DNA of 20,788 nt from an uncultured Eubacteriales bacterium. Lineage in GTDB: Bacteria; Bacillota; Clostridia; Oscillospirales; QAMX01. Position numbers and translations under genes: made by a program. The stretch is taken from positions 1 through 20,788 of the forward strand of contig CAJLFQ010000038.1 of assembly GCA_905205975.1 (NCBI GenBank). The letters are read 5' to 3'. Below are positions 8,316 through 16,600 of this stretch, piece after piece (position 1 is the stretch's first letter; each line of letters begins with the position of its first letter). The notes below the pieces were generated by a model that saw only the letters and a list, made by a program, of their open reading frames with translations, did no database searches and was not told where the DNA came from.

Positions 8316-8334
8316 CCGGCGCATCGCCGACGAT

Positions 8335-8358
8335 TTTTCTGTCCGCTTTTCTGTCCGC
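8335..8358 (+). repeat. Tandem duplication of a 12-bp unit
   Basis: TTTTCTGTCCGC occurs twice in direct succession (8335-8346 and 8347-8358) in the 181-base gap between the glycosyltransferase and the activase gene. No function is apparent. Confidence 0.75.
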
Positions 8359-8361
8359 TTC

Positions 8362-8390
8362 ACGCCCGCTCTTTCTGCGGGCGTCTTTTC
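8362..8390 (+). terminator. Intrinsic terminator downstream of the glycosyltransferase
   Basis: A perfect 8-bp stem (ACGCCCGC 8362-8369 with GCGGGCGT 8377-8384) has a 7-base loop and is followed by CTTTTC. It lies between the glycosyltransferase and the activase gene. I see no convincing promoter between here and 8485, so some read-through into the activase pair cannot be excluded. Confidence 0.7.
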
Positions 8391-8484
8391 ATATCCATTC
8401 CACATCCTATCCCACATCCTGTTCGATGCTTCGTTTCCGGACAGCCGGATCCGCCGCATTGAACAACAGCAGAGAGTATACAAC

Positions 8485-11460
8485 ATGAATGTCAGCAATT
8501 TGAATTCCAATGAAACCGTCCGCATCGGGCTGGACATCGGCTCAACCACCTTGAAATGCGTCCTCTTAGACGGTCAGGACAACATCATTTACAGCGATTA
8601 CCACCGGCATGGCGCACAGATTGCCGCGCAGGCCTCCCTGCTGCTGCGCCGGATCCGCGATTTTCTGGGCGGGCGGCCAGCCGTTCTGGCGATTTCCGGT
8701 TCGGCCGGACTCGGCGTTTCGGAAGCCTGCGGGATTCCATTCGTTCAGGAAGTCTATGCGACGCGCTTCGCCCTGAACCGGTTCCTGCCCGGCACGGATG
8801 CGGCCATTGAACTGGGCGGTGAAGATGCCAAAATCATCTTTCTCACCGGCGGCGTGGAGGTGCGCATGAACGGCTCCTGCGCAGGCGGAACCGGCGCGTT
8901 TATCGACCAGATGGCCAGTCTGCTCGGCATGACGCCGGAAGAGCTGGATGCAGCGGCGGCACAGGCGACGGAACAATACGTCATCGCGTCCCGCTGCGGC
9001 GTGTTTGCGAAATCGGACATCCAGCCGCTGATCAACCAGGGTGCAAAAAAGTCCGATATCGCCGCCAGCATTTTTAGTGCAGTCGCCGACCAGACCATCA
9101 GCGGTCTGGCGCAGGGGCGACCCATCATCGGTCACGTCGCTTATTTGGGCGGGCCGCTCCACTTTTTCCCGCAGCTCCGCGCCCGTTTCGATGAAGCACT
9201 TCATCTGACCGGCACCTGTCCGGATCAGGCGCTTTACTACGTTTCGCTCGGCGCCGCCTGTCTGGCCAACGAGCCGTTCGATTTTGACGCTTTGCTCGCG
9301 CGGCTCGACACCTATGAAAAAACACACGCCTATCTGTCTGTGCCGCCGCTTTTTGCCGACGCAACCGCCTACGCTGCGTTTCGCCGCCGCCATGCGCAGC
9401 ATATCGTCCCACGGAGCGATCCGTCAACCTACACTGGACGTGCTTATCTGGGCATCGACGCCGGTTCCACCACGACAAAGCTTGCTCTTGTCGGCGAGCA
9501 GGGCGAATTGCTCTACACTGCGTACCATTCAAACAACGGCAGCCCGGTTGAGCTGGTCCGGGATTGTCTGATTCAGCTGTATGATACATATCCCAACCTC
9601 CAAATCGCCGGCGGTGCCTCTACCGGTTACGGCGAGGATCTGATCCGCAACGCATTCCTGCTGTCGGACGGCATTGTGGAAACCGTCGCACACTTCATTG
9701 CGGCCAAGCGGTTTCTGCCGGACGTCGAATTCATCATCGACATCGGCGGGCAGGACATGAAATGCGTTCAGATCGCCAACGGCGCCATCGACAACATCTA
9801 TCTGAACGAAGCCTGTTCTTCCGGGTGCGGTTCCTTTTTACAGGCGTTTGCCAGCGCGCTCGGCTATTCGCCGGAGGAATTCGGCAAGCTCGGTCTGTTT
9901 GCCGACCGGCCGGTGGACCTTGGCTCCCGCTGCACGGTTTTCATGAATTCCTCGGTCAAGCAGGCGCAGAAAGACGGCGCCAGCGTTGAGAACATTTCGG
10001 CAGGGCTTTCCATCAGCGTCGTCAAAAACGCGCTTTATAAAGTCATCCGCGTCGCCGACAAGAGTGCGCTCGGTTCCAAAATCGTCGTACAGGGCGGCAC
10101 GTTCCTGAACGACGCCGTTCTGCGCGCGTTTGAAACAGAGCTCGGCGTGGAGGTCATCCGCCCGGACATTGCAGGTCTGATGGGTGCATACGGCGCCGCG
10201 CTGTATGCGGCGGAACACAAAAGCACATCTGTCATCTCCCGCGCCGCATTGGATACCTTTCAGCACACCGTCCGGGATGCGCGCTGCGGCGGCTGCGCAA
10301 ACAACTGCCGGCTGACCATCAACCGCTTTGCAGACGGACGCCTTTTCATCAGCGGCAACCGCTGCGAGCGTCCGGTCACGCATCAGGCGCCGCACACGGA
10401 TCTGAACCTCAGCGCGTTCAAGCTTCAGCTGCTGCTGACGTACGGCACCACCACCGGTACGCAGGCGGCTGCACCTGCGCACAGAGGGCGGATCGGCATA
10501 CCGTTCGGCTTGAACCTCTATGAGCTGCGTCCGTTTTGGGCGGCTTTCTTCCAACGGCTGGGCTTTGAGCCTGTCTTTTCGCCGCCTTCCGACCGGGCGC
10601 TCTATCGGAAAGGCGCTGCATCGCTGCCCTCGGATACGGTCTGCTTCCCCGCCAAGCTGATGCATGGCCATGTACAGCAGCTGATTGACGACGGGCTGGA
10701 TCTGATCTTCTACCCCTGCATGAGCTACAACCTCGACGAAAAATTAGGGGACCGCCACTTCAACTGCCCGGTTGTCGCCTATTATCCGCGCGTGATTGCT
10801 GCGAATATGCCGGATATCCAGCGTGTCCACTTTTTGGACGGGTTCGTCGGTCTGCATCGCCGCCGCGATTTCGTCAAGCGGATGTTTGCGATGCTTTCGC
10901 CCATCTGTCCGGATCTCTCCCTGCGGGAAGTTGCTGCTGCGGCAGACGACGCATACCGTGCGCGGACCGCTTATTTGCAGGCCGTTGCCGCAGAAGGCGC
11001 GGCCATCATCGACCGGGCAAGGGCGCAGGGCAAGCCGATCATCGTGTTGGCCGGCCGCCCCTATCATACGGATCCCGAAATTCACCACGGCGTGCCGCAG
11101 CTAATCGCCTCGCTGGGTGCCGCGGTTCTGACCGAAGATGCGCTGCTGCCGTTCCTCTCCCGCCACCCGGTTCAGGTGCTGAATCAGTGGACCTATCACG
11201 CGCGTCTGTACGCTGCGGCAGAATACGTCGCCACGCAGCCGGATATGCAGCTCGTGCAGCTTGTCTCGTTTGGCTGCGGGCTGGACGCCATCACCACCGA
11301 CGAAATTCGGCGGATCCTGGAAAGCCGCGGGAAGCTGTATACGCAGCTGAAGATCGATGAGATCACCAATCTGGGCGCTGTCAAAATCCGTCTGCGGAGT
11401 CTGCTGGCCGCCTTGGAATCGCAGCGGATGCCGTCGCCGGATGCCGCGGAGAAAGAGTGA
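8485..11460 (+). CDS. Acyl-CoA dehydratase activase, double BcrAD/BadFG ATPase plus DUF2229
   Basis: The 991-residue protein belongs to the family of 2-hydroxyacyl-CoA dehydratase activators, iron-sulfur ATPases that fire single electrons into a dehydratase or reductase partner. ASKHA module 1 spans about residues 12-265: GLDIGSTTLK, ELGGEDAK, GSCAGGTGAF with C132, and CGVFAKSD with C171, the two positions that hold the [4Fe-4S] cluster in HgdC. Module 2 (about 321-575) repeats the pattern: GIDAGSTTTK, DIGGQDMK, SSGCGSF, GSRCTVF. A cysteine knot follows (C601, C604, C608, C627). Then come the DUF2229 region (about 660-880) and a GRPYHTDPE/SFGCGLD segment. ATG 8485 is chosen over the open frame from 8308 because the family similarity begins there and weak AGAGAG lies 8 bases upstream. 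It ends in an in-frame TGA 12 bases before the partner gene. Which acyl-CoA it serves, if any, is unknown. Confidence 0.9.
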   Translation: MNVSNLNSNETVRIGLDIGSTTLKCVLLDGQDNIIYSDYHRHGAQIAAQASLLLRRIRDFLGGRPAVLAISGSAGLGVSEACGIPFVQEVYATRFALNRFLPGTDAAIELGGEDAKIIFLTGGVEVRMNGSCAGGTGAFIDQMASLLGMTPEELDAAAAQATEQYVIASRCGVFAKSDIQPLINQGAKKSDIAASIFSAVADQTISGLAQGRPIIGHVAYLGGPLHFFPQLRARFDEALHLTGTCPDQALYYVSLGAACLANEPFDFDALLARLDTYEKTHAYLSVPPLFADATAYAAFRRRHAQHIVPRSDPSTYTGRAYLGIDAGSTTTKLALVGEQGELLYTAYHSNNGSPVELVRDCLIQLYDTYPNLQIAGGASTGYGEDLIRNAFLLSDGIVETVAHFIAAKRFLPDVEFIIDIGGQDMKCVQIANGAIDNIYLNEACSSGCGSFLQAFASALGYSPEEFGKLGLFADRPVDLGSRCTVFMNSSVKQAQKDGASVENISAGLSISVVKNALYKVIRVADKSALGSKIVVQGGTFLNDAVLRAFETELGVEVIRPDIAGLMGAYGAALYAAEHKSTSVISRAALDTFQHTVRDARCGGCANNCRLTINRFADGRLFISGNRCERPVTHQAPHTDLNLSAFKLQLLLTYGTTTGTQAAAPAHRGRIGIPFGLNLYELRPFWAAFFQRLGFEPVFSPPSDRALYRKGAASLPSDTVCFPAKLMHGHVQQLIDDGLDLIFYPCMSYNLDEKLGDRHFNCPVVAYYPRVIAANMPDIQRVHFLDGFVGLHRRRDFVKRMFAMLSPICPDLSLREVAAAADDAYRARTAYLQAVAAEGAAIIDRARAQGKPIIVLAGRPYHTDPEIHHGVPQLIASLGAAVLTEDALLPFLSRHPVQVLNQWTYHARLYAAAEYVATQPDMQLVQLVSFGCGLDAITTDEIRRILESRGKLYTQLKIDEITNLGAVKIRLRSLLAALESQRMPSPDAAEKE

Positions 11461-11472
11461 GAGAGTTTCAAT

Positions 11473-12774
11473 ATGTCACAGAAAACAAGTGGTTATCCAA
11501 AATTCACGCGGGAAATGCGGGAAACGCATACCATTCTTTTGCCCATGATGCTGCCAATTCATTTTTCGATGCTGCAATGCATTTTTGAGCAGGAAGGGTA
11601 TCATGCCGAGCTGCTGACCAACACGGGGCGTTCTGTCGTGGACGAGGGTTTGAAATACGTCCACAACGATACCTGTTATCCGGCGCTGCTGGTCATTGGG
11701 CAGTTCATCGACGCTTTGAAAAGCGGCCGTTACGATATCAACCGTGTGGCTGTCGCCATCACGCAGACAGGCGGCGGCTGCCGGGCCTCCAACTACATCC
11801 ACCTGCTCCGCAAAGCGCTGGTCAAAGCCGGATTCGGTCAGGTGCCTGTCCTTTCCCTGAATCTGAGCGGGCTGGAGCTCAACAGCGGTTTCCGGATTAC
11901 GCTCCGGATGCTCCGGAAAGGCATTTCTACCGTCGTCTACGGCGATATGCTGACGCTGCTGCGGAATCAAGTGCAGGCCTATGAAATCACGCCCGGCAGT
12001 GCAGCAGCGCTCTCCTCCCGCTGGCTGACGGAGCTCACCGCACAGTTTGAGAAAAAGCAGGGGTTGTCCACTGCCGCCATCCGGCAGAATCTGAGCCGCA
12101 TGGCCGAAGACTTCAGCCGGATCCCCGTCTGCCGGACGCCGAAAGTGCGCGTCGGCATTGTCGGCGAGATTTACGTCAAGTATTCTGCGCTCGCCAACAA
12201 CGATCTGGAGGCGTTTCTCCACTCACAGGACTGCGAAGTCTGTGTGCCGGGGCTGATGGGCTTCCTCTTGTACTGTTTCCACAATCCGTCGGTTGACCGT
12301 TCGCTTTACGGCGGCGGCTTTTTCCGTTCCCGCCTGTCACGGCTCGGCCTGCGGTATCTCATCAACCGCGAACACCTCATTACAGATGCGCTGAAACCCT
12401 ATCCTCAGTTTTGTCCGCCCGCTTCATTTGACCGTTTGGTGCAGTTCGGTGAACAGGTCATCGGTCAGGGCGTCAAAATGGGCGAAGGCTGGCTCTTGCC
12501 GGCCGAAATGATGGAGCTCGTTTCCAGCGGATGCCCCAACATCGTTTGCGTGCAGCCGTTCGGCTGTCTGCCCAACCACATCTGCGGGAAAGGCGTCATG
12601 CACACCATCAAGCAGCTCAACCCGCTGGCGAACATCGTCGCCATTGACTACGACCCTGGTGCAACCAAGGTTAATCAGGAAAACCGGATCAAGCTGATGC
12701 TGGCCGTCGCGCGGGAACAGCTCAACACCGCTCCGGCGCAAGACACTCCGGCTCCGGACGCCGTTCCGGTTTGA
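11473..12774 (+). CDS. 2-hydroxyacyl-CoA dehydratase-like protein (C-terminal half of split activase family)
   Basis: The 433-residue protein matches the C-terminal part of the roughly 1400-residue activase-dehydratase proteins common in Clostridia and relates to HgdB-type dehydratase subunits. Recognisable blocks are FTREMRETHTILLPMMLPIHF, GLKYVHNDTCYPA, ITQTGGGCRASNYIHL and the cysteine-rich SSGCPNIVCVQPFGCLPNHICGKG. In dehydratases such cysteines bind an iron-sulfur cluster, and the same is likely here. The last 20 residues are an Ala/Pro-rich tail. It follows the activase after 12 bases in the same reading frame, with GAGAG 7 bases before the ATG. It is therefore surely co-transcribed and probably translationally coupled. 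A terminator follows 3 bases after the stop. No gene for a specific substrate pathway lies next to it, so its reaction remains open. Confidence 0.88.
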   Translation: MSQKTSGYPKFTREMRETHTILLPMMLPIHFSMLQCIFEQEGYHAELLTNTGRSVVDEGLKYVHNDTCYPALLVIGQFIDALKSGRYDINRVAVAITQTGGGCRASNYIHLLRKALVKAGFGQVPVLSLNLSGLELNSGFRITLRMLRKGISTVVYGDMLTLLRNQVQAYEITPGSAAALSSRWLTELTAQFEKKQGLSTAAIRQNLSRMAEDFSRIPVCRTPKVRVGIVGEIYVKYSALANNDLEAFLHSQDCEVCVPGLMGFLLYCFHNPSVDRSLYGGGFFRSRLSRLGLRYLINREHLITDALKPYPQFCPPASFDRLVQFGEQVIGQGVKMGEGWLLPAEMMELVSSGCPNIVCVQPFGCLPNHICGKGVMHTIKQLNPLANIVAIDYDPGATKVNQENRIKLMLAVAREQLNTAPAQDTPAPDAVPV

Positions 12775-12777
12775 TAC

Positions 12778-12812
12778 AAAAAGGACCGCTTCCATCTGAA
12801 GCGGTCCTTTTT
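12778..12812. terminator. Bidirectional terminator between dehydratase and PHP genes
   Basis: A perfect 10-bp stem (12783-12792 with 12798-12807) with a 5-base loop is flanked by AAAAA and TTTTT. The convergent genes end 3 bases to the left and 8 bases to the right, so one hairpin serves both strands. Confidence 0.94.
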
Positions 12813-12820
12813 CCGTCTTT

Positions 12821-13570
12821 TTATGCGAGGATTGCTTTTGCGCCTTCCAGAAGCGGCGCTGTTTGGATGTTGCAGAGGCGATGTGCATCCGTCCCGACGT
12901 TGAATTGCAGGCCGGTTTCCCGCCCCAGATTCCACATACGCCGGGAAAACACCGGATCGCTCAGGAAAGCACCGGGGTTGATTTCAAACGCCGTCTGCTG
13001 CTGGACGGCCAGTTCAAACAGCTCGCCCAGTTCGTTGTCGGTAATAGCGGCCGTCACCTGTTCGCGGCGTTCATCTTTGAAGATATAGCCCGCCGTGAAC
13101 GGGTGTGCAATACAGTCCGCTTTGCCGGATTCGAGCAGCGACCGAATCATTGCGACGGCGTGTTCTGCATATCCGCGCGGGGAACGGTCTTCCGGATGTT
13201 CCCAATTGGAAACATGGTAGTGGTTGCAGGCGAACAGTCGGTAATCCACGGCATTGCGCAGTTCGTCGTTTTCCAGCGTTTTTCCGATCCCATAGCAGGA
13301 GAACTCCATGCCCAGAAGAATCTTGACATTTGTCTGTATCTGCGCCGTTTCTTTCCGCAGGGTCTGCACCCAGGAAAGGCATGTTTTATTGGGATCGTCA
13401 TAATTCTGATGGTTGACCATGGCGATTTCCACCAGACCGGCTGCCTCTGCGGCTGCGACAATGGCCTCCGGCGTCATTTCCGGTTTTGCACAGCGTGAAA
13501 ACGTCGTATGGATGTGGAGATTCTGTCGGGTGAGGATTTCCAAATCGTATGTCGGCTCATGAAAGTACAT
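12821..13570 (-). CDS. PHP-domain metal-dependent phosphoesterase
   Basis: The 249-residue protein has the PHP (polymerase and histidinol phosphatase) fold, a metal-dependent hydrolase of phosphoesters. Its metal-binding positions are visible: NLHIHTTFSR (H19, H21), MEF (E89), NHYH (H117, H119), IAHPF (H156) and GTDAHR (D228, H230). The second motif, usually ending in Asp-His, reads VNHQ here (N53, H54), which could change metal loading. It is single-domain, with no polymerase or extra binding module. AAGGGG lies 7 bases before the ATG. It follows the GH38 mannosidase by 70 bases on the same strand, with a hairpin in between, so co-transcription is likely but may be reduced. Candidate substrates range from histidinol phosphate to nucleotides and sugar phosphates. 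Sequence alone does not decide, and no histidine biosynthesis gene is nearby. Confidence 0.87.
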   Translation of the reverse strand: MYFHEPTYDLEILTRQNLHIHTTFSRCAKPEMTPEAIVAAAEAAGLVEIAMVNHQNYDDPNKTCLSWVQTLRKETAQIQTNVKILLGMEFSCYGIGKTLENDELRNAVDYRLFACNHYHVSNWEHPEDRSPRGYAEHAVAMIRSLLESGKADCIAHPFTAGYIFKDERREQVTAAITDNELGELFELAVQQQTAFEINPGAFLSDPVFSRRMWNLGRETGLQFNVGTDAHRLCNIQTAPLLEGAKAILA

Positions 13571-13595
13571 CTTGCTTCCCCTTTTCTTTGAAATT

Positions 13596-13628
13596 GCCGT
13601 CCGGGAGCGGAAAACGATCCCGGACGGC
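13596..13628 (-). terminator. Intergenic hairpin between GH38 and PHP genes (weak terminator or mRNA-stability element)
   Basis: GCCGTCCGGGA (13596-13606) pairs perfectly with TCCCGGACGGC (13618-13628) across an 11-base loop. On the minus strand only AATTT follows, so termination would be inefficient. Partial attenuation or 3'-end protection of the mannosidase message is equally plausible. Confidence 0.5.
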
Positions 13629-13640
13629 TGAAACGTATGG

Positions 13641-16600
13641 CTATTCGAGTTCGTTCATCTTGCGGATGGAGCCGCCGTCTCTGTAAATTTCGTCGACAAA
13701 CGTATGCGCCCAGAGGACATGCGGCTGAACCGGGCGATGGAGTCCGCCCTTGAAGTAGATGCGGCCGTTGACCATCAGCTTGGCAACCGCCCAGAACGAC
13801 AGCGACGTGTCGCCGGTGCAGGTGTAACGGAACGTCTGGCGGCTGTGTGCCGGGACGGAAACAGGCTGCTGATACGGCGTGATATTGGCTGCGCCGAACG
13901 GGTTCTTGCCGCCGAAATCGCCCCATGTTTCCACCGGCGTCGCAAGCGCCAGTTCACCGCGGAGGCATTCGTCCGTATCATTGATGACGGTCACATCGAT
14001 TTCGTCGCCGTTGATTTCAAAGTTGAGCTCCGGATTGAAGTATCCGACCTCAAAGATGTCTTCAAACGTTTGGCCGAGGTGGCCATATTCAAGGCGGAGA
14101 ATGCCTTTTGCATCGGCTGACAGCTTCTCAACCGTGACCTTCTGAACCATGCATTCGCCCGGCTGCAGGTCATAGCGGATCTCATGGATATCGGCCTTCC
14201 AGCCTTCCGGCAGGAGCAGCTGCGCCGTACCGTCGGCGGAAATATCGGTGTGGTTGTTGGCAACCGACACGTCCACTTCAAAGCGGCAGTCATCCAGCTG
14301 TCTCGGATGGCGGCTGATGACCGCGCAGAGGGAGAGATAGCCCATCGGCATCGTGCCGAGGTCATGTTCCCAAGAGCGGACATAGGTCGGCTCCGTGATT
14401 TCGTGCGTCGCGCCGATCTGTGCCGTTCCGACATGGATTTCATCGGCGACCGGCTGAATGACGACCGTTTCAATGGCATGCGGCGTCACCGGCAGCGTGA
14501 TGACCGATTCATCCAGTGCGAGTGGGCTGCGGTCTTCTTCGAGCAGGTTGGCGCGTTCCGCCTTTTCGGCGCGGAAGCCGAGGCGGATCTTTGCATCGGT
14601 TGCGACGCCGTTCTGCTCAAAGCAGCGGAAGGTGATCCCGCGGTCAGCGAGCGTACCGGCGTTGCCCTTCATGGAGGCATACGGATAACCGCCGGCCTTG
14701 ACAGCTGTCACGATCACATGGTCATCCGCGGAGAGGAAGCTCTTTTCCTGCGGGAGGGCGGCGTCGGCTGCGCGGGTGAAATCCGTCACTGCGAAGAGCG
14801 GGTCATTCTTCTCCAGCGCACGGCGATAGAGCTGCGCTTCACGGTAGCTGCCCGTGTGCGGCAGCAGCGAGTAGGTAAAGATGTGCGATTTCTGTTCCGG
14901 AACCAGCTTGCGTCCGCAGTTTGCGTTGCCGATGTTGCCGTAGAACTCAGCCGTATGGAAGAGCATCAGGTTCAGCATGTCGCCCTTTTCGATGCTGCAT
15001 GCGATGTTGCCCGTGTTGATGAGCGCCACACCGTAGTCGTCGGCTTCGTCCAGTGCACTGCCCAGAACGGCGCCGGTTTCATAGGCATGTCCGTTGGCGA
15101 GCGCCTTTGCGAAATCATCGACCCAAATCTGAAGCGCGTCGACCGTCGGCGCTTTGACAAGCAGGACGTCAATCGGTTTGTTCCAAGTATTTTCCGTATC
15201 GCGGATATAGAGCGCTGCGGCGCCAGTTTTGGCTGCTGCATTCAGCCGTGCATACGGCGTTGCAAAGCGTTCGGCGATGGCCGTTTCGTATTCGTTTTCC
15301 ACGCCGTCCACACAGAGGACGATGCGGGTATCCGACGAGAGGTCTTCGTTGAAGTGAATGATCTGCGAGCCTTCGCAGGACTGTTTGTGATCCGGGAACG
15401 GCGTCACCGGGATGGCTTTCTTCGTCAGCGCCATCAGGAGCGCGTCGGACAGCGCTTCGAGGCGCGGGTCTTCCCGGCGGATGATCTGCGTCATACCGAA
15501 CTGGAAGGAGCCGGAACGGAAGCCGTCATGCAGGTGCATGGTCACCGTCGGGCCGTAATCGAGCCACTGGTTGGCGGCATAGACGGCGCAGTGCGACGCC
15601 ATGGCAAACTGATGGGTACGGAAGGACAGTGCATTCTTGGAGGCGGTGCGAACCTGCGGCGCAAACCGGTCGTCAAAGATGGGCTTTGCGCCTTTGACCT
15701 GCACCGGGAACGTCAGCGTCATCAGATCGTCTTCGTCACGGTAGTCATCGAGGCGGGTCTGGAAGTCAATCCGGCGATCGCCGCGGCGCAGGGTAATCTC
15801 CTGGCTGACGTGGACGACGTTGCCCAGTTCATAGCGGATTTTCAGCTGTTCAAATTCCGCGCAGCGGATGCATTCGACCTGTGCCTGTTCGCCGTCAGAC
15901 AGCAGCTTGTGGCCGGTGGTATAGAATTCGTGCTGCGTTTCCATGCGGTCGTGCGTCTCTTTGAGCGCGACAAGCCGGTTGGCCGGGCCGTCTCCGTTTG
16001 GATTGATGAGCTCACGCTTGGCTTCTTTATCGTAGAGCGAAACGATGCCGCCGCCCTGTGCCGGATCAACCTGAATGCGGTAGTAGGTATTTTCAATCAC
16101 CGTATCCGCTGACGCCGCCGGCATGCCTGTCGGCAGGTTCAGGTCGCCCGGCAGTGTCAGAGCCGGTTTTTCATCGAGGTAGCAGACGGTATAGCCGCAT
16201 GCCGGAACGGATGCACGGAGCAGCAGCTCGGTGGTATAGACGCCGTCTGCCACGGATTCCTTCAGCGGCTGTGCCGGAACCGGCTTGCCGTTGAGATCCG
16301 TCACTCGGATGCGGGCAAACGGAAGCGCCGTCTGAACCGTCAGCCGGATGTGCTCCGTCCGCGTCCACGCATGCGGGTTGAAGAGCACCACAGCACGGCG
16401 GCCGTTTTCTGTGCAGATGTGTGATGCGATGTATGAAGCGGCACGGTCGCAGATGTCTGCGGCGAGTTCAACGGCTTCGCGGTATTCGACCATCAGGTCG
16501 ACAAACGACACTTCATTATTGGTGCCGGTGATGGAGTCATGGTGCTGGCCGCAGAGGACCTGCCGCCATGCTTTATCCAGCGCGCGTTCCGGGTATTCTG

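Noticed and set aside
8308..8484. Activase starting at ATG 8308
   Set aside because: The first 59 codons translate the terminator and tandem repeat and have no ribosome site. Family similarity starts after 8485.
11458..11472. Selenocysteine insertion at the in-frame TGA
   Set aside because: No bacterial SECIS-like hairpin is seen right after the TGA. The position is in a linker-like tail, not at a conserved Cys site. A ribosome site and ATG follow at once.
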